From Bacillus sp. T3 (GTDB lineage: Bacteria > Bacillota > Bacilli > Bacillales > Cytobacillaceae): a DNA stretch of 64,000 nt. Position 1 is the first letter of the stretch, and every line of letters begins with the position of its first letter. Made by a program: the position numbers and the translations under genes. The stretch spans positions 3,968,001 to 4,032,000 of the forward strand of contig NZ_CP137761.1 of NCBI RefSeq assembly GCF_033449965.1. The letters are read 5' to 3'. Shown piece by piece: positions 28,806 through 38,227 of this stretch. The notes below the pieces were generated by a model that saw only the letters and a list, made by a program, of their open reading frames with translations, was not told where the DNA came from and did no database searches.

Positions 28806-29852
28806 TTAACCTTTTAACTGGGATGCTGAATACTCATGGATAAAGGTAGTTAAACGTTTTAACGTATCTGGGTTCACCTGTGGGAATACGCCATGACCTA
28901 GATTGAAAATATAACCAGGTTGTGCCATTCCTTGATCTAAAATGGCTTTAGCTTTTTCTTCAATAACTTCCCATGGAGCTAACAGAATGGCAGGATCTAA
29001 GTTACCTTGAACCGTTTTATTGATTCCCATTGAACGAGCTTGTTGAATTGGTAAACGCCAATCTAAACCAACTACATCTAAAGGTAAATCATTCCACTCC
29101 AGCGCTAGGTGACTTGCACCTACGCCAAACATAATTAACGGCACACCTTCTTCTTTTAAGCTCGAGAAAATGCGAGTCATTACAGGCTTAATGAAGTAAC
29201 GATAATCCTCAACATTTAATGCTCCAACCCATGAATCAAAAATTTGAACGGCTTTCGCTCCCGCTTTAATTTGTGCTTTCACATACGTGATTGTTGTTTC
29301 ACCAAGCTTGTCCATAAGCGCAAACCATGCTTTAGGATCTGTATACATGAAGGCCTTTGTTTTATTGTAGTTTTTCGAAGGACCACCTTCAATCATGTAG
29401 CTTGCTAGCGTGAATGGTGCACCAGCAAAACCGATTAGTGGTACTGATAATTGCTCCTGAGTTAAAATACGAATCGTTTCAAATACATATGGAAGATCGC
29501 CTTCAGGGTCAATTTCACCAAGCTTCTGAACATCTGCAAGAGAAGTAATCGGATTCGTGATAACTGGACCAATACCGGATTTTATATCAACATCAACACC
29601 AATTGCAGGAAGTGGAGTCATAATATCTTTATATAAAATAGCAGCATCTACATTATAATTTTCAACTGGAAGTCTTGTGACATATGCACACAATTCTGGC
29701 TGATGTGTAATCTCAAATAATGAATACTTTTCTTTAATTGCTCTGTATTCAGGTTGAGAACGCCCAGCTTGTCGCATATACCATACTGGTACATAGTCTG
29801 TTTTTTCGCCTCTAGCTGCTTTTAAAAACGTTTCGTTAATCACTTTCGTCAT
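28806..29852 (-). CDS. hemE: Uroporphyrinogen decarboxylase HemE
   Basis: HemE removes the four acetate carboxyls of uroporphyrinogen III to give coproporphyrinogen III. The signature VPVWYMRQAGRSQPEYRAIKE is near the N terminus, with GFAGAPFTLASYMIEGGPSK and FNLGHGVFPQVNPD further on. The 348-residue length is normal and the frame is intact. It is the first gene of the hemE-hemH-hemY group, as in B. subtilis. Confidence 0.95.
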   Translation of the reverse strand: MTKVINETFLKAARGEKTDYVPVWYMRQAGRSQPEYRAIKEKYSLFEITHQPELCAYVTRLPVENYNVDAAILYKDIMTPLPAIGVDVDIKSGIGPVITNPITSLADVQKLGEIDPEGDLPYVFETIRILTQEQLSVPLIGFAGAPFTLASYMIEGGPSKNYNKTKAFMYTDPKAWFALMDKLGETTITYVKAQIKAGAKAVQIFDSWVGALNVEDYRYFIKPVMTRIFSSLKEEGVPLIMFGVGASHLALEWNDLPLDVVGLDWRLPIQQARSMGINKTVQGNLDPAILLAPWEVIEEKAKAILDQGMAQPGYIFNLGHGVFPQVNPDTLKRLTTFIHEYSASQLKG

Positions 29853-30133
29853 TAAGATTTATCCACCTTTCAAGACTGTCAAATTCTAATTCTAATTTGT
29901 ATTTTATTTAGTCTATACTATCACAAAAGAAACCTAGAAAAAACCGTGGGCATAACTGTTTTCAATATATCCTTTTCTTTTATAGTTGTATAGACGACGC
30001 TTTCAAATGTCGTTAAATTGACTTTTTTCATTGAGGTTTCTTTAATAAATTTTTCACTTTTTAGAAGGAAGGTTCATTATATTTGCGGAATTACTTTTAA
30101 ATAGGAAAGTAATGATAAAACGAGGTGATGACT

Positions 30134-30661
30134 GTGAATGTATTTATGACAGCTGGTACATATGATTATTTATTAAAAATTAAAGAGGCACATCAAGGTG
30201 AACGCATGGTGTTGATGATGCACGAGGATCAAGCCCTACTATTCCATGAAACGAATGGCGAGACGCTTTTTAAAGAACCTCGAAGCTATGAAGCCGTTGA
30301 TTCTGTTGGGACATTGGATAATGCTCGCTTCGTTGTAATGAATAATATTCCCGTCACAGATGAGGGACGATCATTGTTTGAACATCGATTTAAAAATAGA
30401 GATCGAGCGATCGAAAAACTGCCAGGATTTGTTGGCATCCGTGTATTGCGACCATTAACTTCCGATACGTATGTTATCGTGACATTATGGAAGGATGAGA
30501 GTGATTTTGAGGGTTGGAAAACATCCGAGGCGTTTGCAAAATCTCATAAAAAGCCAGCACCAGCATCAGTGGCTGAACCGGGTGGTGGTGGTTTGCCGCA
30601 AAAGAAGCTGTTCTCCGGAGCATCATATGTGACAAAATATTATATTCCTGAGGAAGAATGA
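30134..30661 (+). CDS. hmoB: Haem-degrading monooxygenase HmoB
   Basis: HmoB (YhgC) cleaves the haem ring to release iron. The C-terminal half is an ABM domain with FVVMNNIPVTDEGRSLFEHRF, LPGFVGIRVLRP and VTLWKDESDFEGWKTSEAFAKSH, which holds the usual W and H. The N-terminal extension is typical of HmoB. GAGGTG sits 6 nt before GTG 30134; the in-frame ATG at 30128 is too close to that site. The gene diverges from hemE, as in B. subtilis, so haem synthesis and breakdown face each other. Confidence 0.88.
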   Translation: MNVFMTAGTYDYLLKIKEAHQGERMVLMMHEDQALLFHETNGETLFKEPRSYEAVDSVGTLDNARFVVMNNIPVTDEGRSLFEHRFKNRDRAIEKLPGFVGIRVLRPLTSDTYVIVTLWKDESDFEGWKTSEAFAKSHKKPAPASVAEPGGGGLPQKKLFSGASYVTKYYIPEEE

Positions 30662-30678
30662 CCTAGGAGCGTAAATTT

Positions 30679-30711
30679 GGGATTACTCAATTTATTGAGC
30701 AATCCCTTTTT
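30679..30711 (+). terminator. hmoB terminator
   Basis: The stem GGGATT.CTCAA/TTGAG.AATCCC is followed by five T. Confidence 0.75.
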
Positions 30712-30834
30712 ATTGGAAATTCGTTGTCGTTTTTTTCTTTATTGTCCCACTCACACCTTCTCCTCCCCATCATATTCTGTATTACACCCAAATCTGGGTT
30801 AAACATTTGATGGATGATGAAAGGAGAGAAACAT

Positions 30835-32235
30835 ATGGGCGTTGATTTAACAGCGCTTCACTGGATATATGTCACGTTTATTGTCCTTATTATTGGATTT
30901 ATGGCCATGCGGCGTGATACAAGTATTGTTTGTATTGTTGGTATCTTTTTAATTGCCATTCAGGCAACTGGATCATTAAGTGCCTCAGTTAGCAGCATTT
31001 TTAGTAGTTTTATTTTTGCCATTACGGAGCTTTTATCGACCATCCTCGTAATCTCGATCATTGTGGCGATGAGCAAAACCTTAACCACTACTGGTATTAA
31101 TGATGTTATGATCTCCCCTTTTACCAAATTAATCCGTACCCCAGCTCTTGCTTATTGGACAATTGGAATCCTGATGATGGTCATTTCTTGGTTCTTTTGG
31201 CCGTCACCAGCTGTTGCACTACTAGGCGCTGTGTTGCTACCGGTCGCGGTCCGAGTCGGTTTGCCAGCATTGGGAGTCGCAATGGCTATGAACTTATTCG
31301 GACATGGGATTGCTCTTTCTGGTGACTATATTATTCAAGCAGCACCAAAGCTTACCGCAGATGCAGCCGGGCTGCCTGTTGGCGATGTAATTAATGCCAG
31401 TATTCCACTCGTGATAGTCATGGGATTAGTTACAACAATCGCCGCTTTTTATTTTTTGAAAAAAGATATGAAATCGGGAAAATTAACGGCGTCTGCATTT
31501 AATCACATTGGTTCTTCGATTCCTGATGATTCAGAAGATAAGAGATTGCTAACTTTAACGCAGAAGAAATTATTTTCAATCATGATTCCGGTTTTATTTG
31601 CTTTAGATGTTGCTGCCATGTTTATTTTAGACCTCCAGGGCGGCGATGCTACGGCATTAGTTGGGGGAACATCAATCATCATTTTATTAATCATCACTTT
31701 AGTGAGTCATAAAAATAAGGGACTTGAGCAAACCACTAGTTATTTAATTGACGGGTTTCAATTTGGCTTTAAGGTGTTTGGGCCAGTCATCCCAATCGCA
31801 GCGTTCTTTTACCTTGGCGATTCTGGATTTGGAACGATTATTGGCGACTACTTGCCAAAGGGCTCCCATGGTATTGTCAATGATCTTGGCATCGCTCTTG
31901 CACATGTTGTTCCATTAAGTAAAGAGGTTGGAGCTGTTACCCTAACGGTTGTCGGTTCGATTACCGGCTTAGATGGATCAGGCTTCTCGGGGATATCTTT
32001 GGCGGGTTCAATTGCCCATTTATTTGCAACCGCAATCGGAGCGGGGGCAGCCACTCTTACCGCCCTAGGTCAAATTGCCGCTATCTGGGTCGGTGGCGGG
32101 ACACTAGTTCCTTGGGCACTCATCCCGGCTGCCGCAATTTGTAATGTCGACGCCTTCGAACTAGCACGACGCAACCTAAAACCAGTCCTAATCGGCCTCG
32201 TCGTCACCACCATCGTCGCCATGTTTTTAATCTAA
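30835..32235 (+). CDS. Polytopic membrane transporter, substrate unknown
   Basis: This is a membrane protein of about 466 residues with eleven or twelve helices. It has two internally similar conserved regions (FFWPSPAVALLGAVLLPVAVR and GHGIALSGDYIIQ in the first half; VVPLSKEVGAVTLTV and ATLTALGQIAAIWVGGG in the second), an ion-transporter-like two-repeat layout. The ATG at 30835 follows AAAGGAG. Homologues that I recall in Bacillus are annotated as permeases or antiporters without a tested substrate. It stands alone between hmoB and a repeat. Confidence 0.65.
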   Translation: MGVDLTALHWIYVTFIVLIIGFMAMRRDTSIVCIVGIFLIAIQATGSLSASVSSIFSSFIFAITELLSTILVISIIVAMSKTLTTTGINDVMISPFTKLIRTPALAYWTIGILMMVISWFFWPSPAVALLGAVLLPVAVRVGLPALGVAMAMNLFGHGIALSGDYIIQAAPKLTADAAGLPVGDVINASIPLVIVMGLVTTIAAFYFLKKDMKSGKLTASAFNHIGSSIPDDSEDKRLLTLTQKKLFSIMIPVLFALDVAAMFILDLQGGDATALVGGTSIIILLIITLVSHKNKGLEQTTSYLIDGFQFGFKVFGPVIPIAAFFYLGDSGFGTIIGDYLPKGSHGIVNDLGIALAHVVPLSKEVGAVTLTVVGSITGLDGSGFSGISLAGSIAHLFATAIGAGAATLTALGQIAAIWVGGGTLVPWALIPAAAICNVDAFELARRNLKPVLIGLVVTTIVAMFLI

Positions 32236-32236
32236 T

Positions 32237-32315
32237 AACGAAATGGGGGACTGTCCCCCAGCATACTACCGCGGTGAAGCAGCGGGGGTCTGACCCCCGC
32301 TGCTTTAGTGCGTTA
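32237..32315. repeat. Compound GGGGGACTGTCCCCC palindrome, copy D
   Basis: Two palindromes in a row: TGGGGGACTGTCCCCCA (32244-32260) and AAGCAGCGGGGGTC-TGACCCCCGCTGCTT (32277-32305). The outer AACG and GCGTTA ends match the other copies. It lies just past the permease stop. Confidence 0.7.
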
Positions 32316-32423
32316 AAGTTCAAGGCAACTACTATATATAATGGTAAATCCGTCCTATTGGTATTAATTATGGATTTTAAAGAAAATTTTTCATCAACGG
32401 TCAAATAATGTATGAATTTGTCG

Positions 32424-32454
32424 AATACCTATATCGTATATATAGGTATTTTTT
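32424..32454 (+). terminator. Hairpin with T tract immediately upstream of the LysM gene
   Basis: AATACCTATA/TATAGGTATT pairs around TCGTATA and is followed by six T, only about 5 nt before the LysM ribosome site (GGAGG, 32458-32462). It could be a terminator for upstream reading or an attenuator for the LysM gene. Confidence 0.5.
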
Positions 32455-32470
32455 AATGGAGGTTTCTATA

Positions 32471-33462
32471 TTGGGGGCAATTTTAACTACGAGAAAACAA
32501 AAGCTAGCAGATCTTCGTAAACAAAAAAATCGAGCGCGCCATAAGAAAGTGACGGCAACCACTCTCGCAGGTGCATTTACGGTGCTTACCCTTATGGGTA
32601 CAAAAGCTAGCGCATGCAGTACTGAATACACTGTTAAGAAAGGAGATACTCTATACAGCCTAGCAAAGAGATATCAAGTCAGCGTCCAGCAATTGATGGA
32701 TGTTAACGGCTTATCTTCGGAGAGAATTTATGTCGATCAAGAGCTATTAGTCCCAGACGAGTTACTTCATGAGCAATCAGACGAAATAGCTGGGCGTTAT
32801 ATCGTAAAAAAGGGGATACACTTTACAGTCTATCGAAAAAATATCAAATTAGCTTAAAGCTACTTATGGTTGCGAATGGCTTAACAACAGAAGATATCAA
32901 GATTGGCCAAACACTCTTGGTACCTTATGAAAACCCTGTAACAAATGACAGTCCGTTAGATTCTTCAGAAGATCTTGCAGGCACATATACTGTAAAAAAA
33001 GGAGATACTCTATTCTCCTTGTCAAAAAAATTCCATATTAGTGTAAATGAACTAATTAAGGAAAATAAGCTGCTTAGTGAAAAAATTTATGTTGGACAAA
33101 AACTTTTTGTTCCGACCGAAGTTCATAGTAAAGAAACAGAAGCAGTATATACGGTTGCACCTGGGGATTCCCTATGGGGAATTGCCAAACGATTTGGAGT
33201 GAAAGTAGAAGATTTAAAGAATGTTAATACTCTAATTAGTGATGGTGTGATTATTGGCCAGAAATTACATATTCCAGGAGTAGCTTTATTCACTGAAGTC
33301 GAAGTGATTGGTGCAGCTGATTCCACTACTGTCGAGTTTGATAAAAACGGAGACCCACTAATATTAACAGTTCCCTACGGATCAGCATCAGGTTATCAAG
33401 AACTTTCAGGACAAAACATAACGATCATTCATCAAAACGGAGCACTTATTTCTATTATTTAA
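32471..33462 (+). CDS. LysM-repeat cell-wall protein (one-base deletion)
   Basis: This is a secreted wall-binding protein: a basic N terminus with a hydrophobic segment (TTLAGAFTVLTLMGTKASA), four LysM domains starting EYTVKKGDTLYSLAKRY, RYIVKKG, TYTVKKGDTLFSLSKKF and VYTVAPGDSLWGIAKRF, and a 60-residue tail with no known fold. The second LysM is broken by loss of one A in a poly-A run near 32806-32811. Restoring it gives V-K-K-G-D-T-L-Y-S-L-S-K-K-Y (span 3n+2, about 330 residues). The TTG at 32471, 8 nt after GGAGG, is the best start. No catalytic domain is visible. Confidence 0.82.
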
Positions 33463-33510
33463 TCAATTATTATAAGAAAATTAAGTAGGATAACTTATCC
33501 CAAAAAGTGC

Positions 33511-33552
33511 GGCCTCAAAAGGAGAACAATAGCTTCCTTTTGAGGCCTTTTC
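33511..33552 (+). terminator. LysM gene terminator
   Basis: A perfect 13-bp stem (GGCCTCAAAAGGA/TCCTTTTGAGGCC) is followed by four T. Confidence 0.85.
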
Positions 33553-33564
33553 TATAGTTTAAAA

Positions 33565-33592
33565 CGGGGGTCAGTCCCCCACTGCTTTAAAG
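33565..33592. repeat. GGGGGTCAGTCCCCC palindrome, partial copy E
   Basis: The core GGGGGTCAGTCCCCC is followed by the right outer arm ACTGCTTTAAAGC only; the left arm is missing. Confidence 0.6.
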
Positions 33593-33675
33593 CAAAAAAG
33601 AGGGCTAGCCATTTGGCTAGCCTTTAAACATTTATTTTTAACTTGGGAGTTAATTACCTTTTAATGCAATTTATA

Positions 33676-33876
33676 TTAAAAGGGAGGTTTTTTTGAGCTT
33701 TGTACAATTTCCGCCAGTGCCGTTGTGGAATGGAATTTTCCATCAAGCCCTAGCAAGGTGAAAATCGAGGTTCCTTTAATTTTTCGATTTTCGGTTTGGG
33801 CTTTTCCGAACCCAGTTATATTAAGATTATTGGTAATAAGTTGAGGGTCAGCTACTTGTTCGCTAATTTTTGCTTT
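33676..33876 (-). pseudogene. Possible coding remnant between the LysM and response-regulator genes
   Basis: On the minus strand an open frame of 66 codons without a usable start runs from an upstream stop at 33877-33879. It reads like protein (for example NRKIKGTSIFTLLGLDG, then STTALAEIVQSSKK). I do not recognise it. It could be the 3' end of a lost gene or chance. The rest of the 556-nt gap 33463-34018 holds a terminator, a palindrome copy and a short GGCTAGCC dyad (33603-33622). Confidence 0.25.
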
Positions 33877-34018
33877 TTAGCTAATACGTCGCCTTCCTTA
33901 TGACTTTATAATATAAGTAGCGTATGAAGATATTATGAGGAAATTATGTGGAAGTTATGAAGATTTATTATTTACCATTATACGAATGATAAGATATGCA
34001 GTATAAGGAGAGATCATC

Positions 34019-34752
34019 ATGGAAACAACCATCTTACTAGTTGACGATGAGAGAATGATAACGGAAGTTCTCGAAGCCTATTTTATAAAAGAAGGATACA
34101 AGGTCGTGACATCAGATAATGGGTTGGATGCACTTAGAAAAGCAGATACAGTTAAACCAGACCTCATTGTGTTAGATTTAATGCTCCAGGATATTTCGGG
34201 GAAGAAATTTGCCGACTCCTCCGCAAGGAATCAGACGTTCCAATTCTGATGTTAACCGCTAAATCAGGGGAAGAGGAACGAATTAATGGCATTATCATTG
34301 GAGCCGATGATTATGTCACGAAGCCCTTCAGCCCTAAAGAAGTCGTAGTCCGAGTCCAAGCGATTTTACGTCGAACGAATAAACAATCCCAAACAGCACC
34401 TGAAGCACAATCAGAAATCCTTTCATATAACCAAGGAGAGCTTATCCTTGATCTAACAAAAAAAGAAATCCTATTCCATAATGAGATCGTGAGTGTAACA
34501 CCGATTGAATATAAGCTTCTATCAAATATGGCAAAATTCCCTGGACGTGTATATAGCAGAATGGACTTACTAGAAAAAATTCAAGAAGACGGAATGTCAT
34601 ACGAAGGGTATGAACGCAGCATCGATACCCATATCAAAAACCTGCGCAAAAAGATTGAACTAGACCCACGCGATCCAAAGTATATATTGACTGTATTTGG
34701 CATGGGTTATAAATTTGGAGGAGCAGCAGATGCTAAAAACTCTCCGCGCTAA
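34019..34752 (+). CDS. OmpR-type response regulator (one-base deletion)
   Basis: This is a two-component response regulator. The receiver has the acidic pair DD (9-10), the phospho-acceptor in IVLDLML (D53) and the lysine in DDYVTKPFSPKE. The C-terminal winged helix is of the OmpR/PhoB type (VTPIEYKLLSNMAKFPGRVYSRMDLL, RSIDTHIKNLRKKIELDP). One G or A is missing near 34199-34206; adding it gives I-S-G-K-E-I-C-R-L-L-R-K-E-S-D-V-P-I-L-M-L-T-A, a normal receiver. The span is 3n+2, about 244 residues. It overlaps the kinase gene by 23 nt. The regulon is unknown. Confidence 0.87.
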
Positions 34753-36103
34753 AATACTCTTTTATTTTCTTTTAGTTTCATTATCTGGAATCTTAATTAT
34801 TAGTTTTAGCATTCAATGGGGATTCGAAGCCAGCTTCAACCATTATATTAATGAAGACCGTGACCAAAGAATTAATCAGCTTATTAAAGCGTTAAAATTG
34901 GAATACAAAGAAAATGGGACTTTTACTGGTGAACGCGTGACCGAGCTCCTTTATCAGCAAGGGACAACAGACCGTCTTTTTTATAAGATTTACACACCTG
35001 ATGAAATTCTATTAATTGACTCAACATCCATTAGTGAAGAAAGAATTCCACCAGATAATGAGATGAGAACTAGTCCATATGAAGGGGATACGTGGCAGAC
35101 TTCCACAGAGTTAATTAAGGTGAACGGAAAAACAATTGGGATGCTTAAGGTATATTATCCAAAAGGCTTTGTCGATAGTGAATCGGTTTTCCTGCAGACC
35201 ATCCAAAAGTATATTCTGATCGCCGTCATTATAACCGTCATTCTTGCTCTTGCTTTTAGTATGTTATTTTCAAAGAGATTAACCTCAGGACTGAACAGCT
35301 TATCTGAAGCAGTAGAAGAATTGACCAAGCATAAAAAAGATGTACGAGTACCACTCGATAATTTATCATTAGAAATGAAACAACTTGGGATTGCCTTTAA
35401 TGAATTGGCTATGTCGCTTGACAAGGAAGAACGTCTTCGGAAGGAATTCACAGGTGATTTAGCTCATGAACTTCGCACTCCGCTTGCCACATTGCGCAGC
35501 CAAATCGAAGCGTTTCAGGATGGAATTTGGGAGCCAACACCAGCGCGACTTCAGCAAAGCCATAGTGAATTAATGCGCTTGGTTCGTCTTGTAAATGAGC
35601 TGGAGAAATTATTGGCAGCTGAGAATCCGCAAATTAGACTGAATGAAACTGAGCTTGAAGCAGGCAAAATGCTGTCCTCCATTCAAAACTTGCAAACACC
35701 GATTTTTAAACAAAAAGGTGTGAAGCTAGTCATTGTACCTTCAACTGAAAAGATTACTTTTAAAGGTGACCTTGATAAAGTAACGCAAATTTTAACCAAT
35801 GTTATTAACAACGCGTTAAAATATACACCGGAAGGCGGAACAGTAAAAATTTCTGCCCTTAAAGAGGATGGATTTGGTGGTTTTCAGATTCAAGACGAAG
35901 GGATTGGGATCGCCAGCCAAGATCTTCCTCATATCTTTGAACGGTTTTATCGCGGCGATAAGTCCCGCGCTAGAAAAACTGGAGGGATTGGTGTAGGACT
36001 TTCGATTGTAAAGGCACTCGTCGAAGCTCATAAAGGAAGCATAACGGTTGAAAGTGAGCTTGATAAGGGCACCACCTTCACTGTGTTGTTTCCATTAAAT
36101 TAA
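34730..36103 (+). CDS. Sensor histidine kinase
   Basis: This is the membrane partner of the preceding regulator. It has a first helix near residues 9-29, an extracytoplasmic sensor of about 125 residues, a second helix near 160-182, a HAMP linker, a HisKA box DLAHELRTP with the phospho-acceptor near H246, and an HATPase domain with N box NVINNALKYTPEGG and G boxes DEGIGIAS and GGIGVGLSI. The ATG at 34730 follows GGAGG. The layout is BaeS-like. The signal is unknown; its neighbours (LysM wall protein, PAP2 phosphatase) hint at the envelope, but that is inference. Confidence 0.87.
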   Translation: MLKTLRAKILFYFLLVSLSGILIISFSIQWGFEASFNHYINEDRDQRINQLIKALKLEYKENGTFTGERVTELLYQQGTTDRLFYKIYTPDEILLIDSTSISEERIPPDNEMRTSPYEGDTWQTSTELIKVNGKTIGMLKVYYPKGFVDSESVFLQTIQKYILIAVIITVILALAFSMLFSKRLTSGLNSLSEAVEELTKHKKDVRVPLDNLSLEMKQLGIAFNELAMSLDKEERLRKEFTGDLAHELRTPLATLRSQIEAFQDGIWEPTPARLQQSHSELMRLVRLVNELEKLLAAENPQIRLNETELEAGKMLSSIQNLQTPIFKQKGVKLVIVPSTEKITFKGDLDKVTQILTNVINNALKYTPEGGTVKISALKEDGFGGFQIQDEGIGIASQDLPHIFERFYRGDKSRARKTGGIGVGLSIVKALVEAHKGSITVESELDKGTTFTVLFPLN

Positions 36104-36142
36104 AGAATAGACTTTCTCCCTTTTATACTATTAGACGATGTT

Positions 36143-36193
36143 AAAAAGCTGACTGATAGGAGCTGGTGCTTCTCCTCCTATCAGTCAGCTTTT
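36143..36193. terminator. Bidirectional terminator between the kinase and PAP2 genes
   Basis: A long stem (AAAAAGCTGACTGATAGGA and its near-complement) with A and T runs separates the convergent genes. Confidence 0.85.
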
Positions 36194-36201
36194 CTCTTAC
36201 G

Positions 36202-36864
36202 CTATATATTTTTTGAATAATCCGTTGTTTGGATAACTTTTTTCCTATCAATGAGCCATTCATAGCCTGTTATCATGAGATAAACCCATAAATAACCCAT
36301 TGCAAATCCGGCCAATACATCTGATGGATAATGCACCTGTAAAACGATGCGACTAGCTCCTATCAATACAAGTAACAACCCAAAGAGACTACCAATGAGC
36401 CATTTCGTTTGCATCGATTTCAATTCCTTAAAAATAAAGTAAGCAACAACAAAATATAAAATCATCCCGACCATCGCATGACCGCTAGGAAAACTAAATC
36501 CTTCTGCATCAGCAAAATGCTTTAGGTCTGGTCGTGGGCGCTTAATAAAATCTTTAATGAAGCTATTCACCTCATTACCTACCCCAACTGCAATTAAAAG
36601 GAGAGCCATCCCCTGATAATTTTTTGCTCTTATCCATAGCCATAAGATTGTCGCGATGCCCACCACTGCAATGCCCAACTCTTCACCGAACAGCTGGATT
36701 ACCCTAAAAAAGGCTCGTGTTTGCTCAGGAAAAATTGTAGTGGTGAATGAAGCAACAGCAGCATCAAACGCCACACCCCCACTCTCTTTAACCGTTACCG
36801 AAAGCAATAGGACTGCACAGATTGAAAATAGCAGCAAAATCAATGCCAATTTAGACTTTCTCAT
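36202..36864 (-). CDS. PAP2-family membrane phosphatase
   Basis: This is a 220-residue integral membrane phosphatase with six helices. All three PAP2 catalytic motifs are present: KRPRPD, PSGHAM and SRIVLQVHYPSDVLAG. Such enzymes dephosphorylate lipid phosphates, including undecaprenyl pyrophosphate, phosphatidic acid or phosphatidylglycerol phosphate. The exact substrate cannot be read from sequence. It is monocistronic. Confidence 0.87.
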   Translation of the reverse strand: MRKSKLALILLLFSICAVLLLSVTVKESGGVAFDAAVASFTTTIFPEQTRAFFRVIQLFGEELGIAVVGIATILWLWIRAKNYQGMALLLIAVGVGNEVNSFIKDFIKRPRPDLKHFADAEGFSFPSGHAMVGMILYFVVAYFIFKELKSMQTKWLIGSLFGLLLVLIGASRIVLQVHYPSDVLAGFAMGYLWVYLMITGYEWLIDRKKVIQTTDYSKNI

Positions 36865-37002
36865 GTGTGTAGTTCCCCCATCATTTCATTCTACGCTTTT
36901 TTGACCATTGTTTTTCTCTAATGGTCTATAAAACAATGCTATAATTATTAAAAAAATCTGAAAATAACTCAACTAAACTGCATCGTAAAGGAGCGATATT
37001 TC

Positions 37003-38169
37003 ATGCTAACCAAGCTTTATACACAACTACAAAACTATTATTCGGAAATGGTATCCATTCGCCGCTATCTCCACCAACACCCAGAACTTTCGTTTCAGGA
37101 GAAAAATACAGCTAAATTCATACAATCCTATTATGAACAGCTTGGCATTTCGGTGGAAGGAAATATTGGTGGAAACGGTGTGGTAGCGAGAATAGTCGGT
37201 AGCAAGAAAGGTAAAACGGTTGCCCTTCGCGCAGATTTTGATGCCCTTCCGATTCAAGATGAAAAGGATGTTCCTTATAGATCTCTTATTCCTGGTGTCA
37301 TGCATGCGTGCGGCCATGACGGACACACCGCAACCTTGCTTGTTTTAGCAAAGGTGCTTCATCAAATGCGCGATGAACTTGTAGGTACGTATGTGATGAT
37401 TCACCAGCATGCTGAAGAATATGCACCTGGTGGGGCAAAATCAATGATTGAAGATGGTTGTCTGGCAGAAGTCGATGTCATATTTGGTACACATTTGTGG
37501 GCTACAGTCCCCACTGGGACGATTCAAACACGTGTCGGCCCGATTATGGCAGCTGCTGATCGGTTTGAAATCACTGTCCATGGCAAGGGTGGGCACGGGG
37601 CTCATCCACACACAACGAAGGACGCAATTGTGACTGCATCCCAGCTTGTAATAAACCTTCAGCAAATCGTCAGTCGTAATATTGACCCAATCGAGTCCGC
37701 TGTTGTTTCAATTGGATCGTTTGTTGCGGATAACGCCTTTAATGTCATCGCTGATAAAGCGAAGCTTGTTGGTACGGTTCGAACCTTTAATGAATCTCTT
37801 CGCACTCAAATTGAGCAGAATATTAATCAAATCACCAAAGGAACCTGTCTAACCAACGACTCGGCCTATGAGTATATGTATGAGCAGGGTTATCCAGCTG
37901 TCGTAAACCATCCTGCCCAAACGCAATTTCTAATGGAATGTGCTCAAGATGTTCCTGAAGTAAATGTAGTAGAAGAAACGGCACCACAAATGGGTGGCGA
38001 GGATTTTGCCTATTACCTTCAACATGTTAAAGGTACATTCTTTTTTACAGGTGCTGGTGGTGCTGATGCATACCCCCATCATCATCCAAAATTTGATATT
38101 GATGAGCGTGCAATGCTCATTGCAGCCAGGACACTTGGTTCCGTAGCCATACGCTACCAGTCGATTTAA
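37003..38169 (+). CDS. yhaA: M20-family amidohydrolase YhaA
   Basis: This is a 388-residue metallopeptidase of the M20D group (N-acyl amino acid or aminobenzoyl-hydrolase type). Metal ligands are in MHACGHDGHTATLL, QHAEEYAPGGAKSM and MGGEDFAYY; the dimerisation domain carries GHGAHPHTTKDAI. Its place next to ecsC matches B. subtilis yhaA. The start ATG at 37003 follows AAAGGAG. The substrate is not known. Confidence 0.88.
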   Translation: MLTKLYTQLQNYYSEMVSIRRYLHQHPELSFQEKNTAKFIQSYYEQLGISVEGNIGGNGVVARIVGSKKGKTVALRADFDALPIQDEKDVPYRSLIPGVMHACGHDGHTATLLVLAKVLHQMRDELVGTYVMIHQHAEEYAPGGAKSMIEDGCLAEVDVIFGTHLWATVPTGTIQTRVGPIMAAADRFEITVHGKGGHGAHPHTTKDAIVTASQLVINLQQIVSRNIDPIESAVVSIGSFVADNAFNVIADKAKLVGTVRTFNESLRTQIEQNINQITKGTCLTNDSAYEYMYEQGYPAVVNHPAQTQFLMECAQDVPEVNVVEETAPQMGGEDFAYYLQHVKGTFFFTGAGGADAYPHHHPKFDIDERAMLIAARTLGSVAIRYQSI

Positions 38170-38196
38170 TTACAGGTTTCAATCAGCAAGCACACT

Positions 38197-38227
38197 AAAA
38201 CCCCATTGCTTAGGCAGTGGGGTTTTT
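38197..38227. terminator. Shared terminator of yhaA and ecsC
   Basis: AAAACCCCATTGC/GCAGTGGGGTTTT around TTAG. The right arm encodes the last residues of EcsC (KNPTA), so the convergent genes share one hairpin. Confidence 0.8.
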
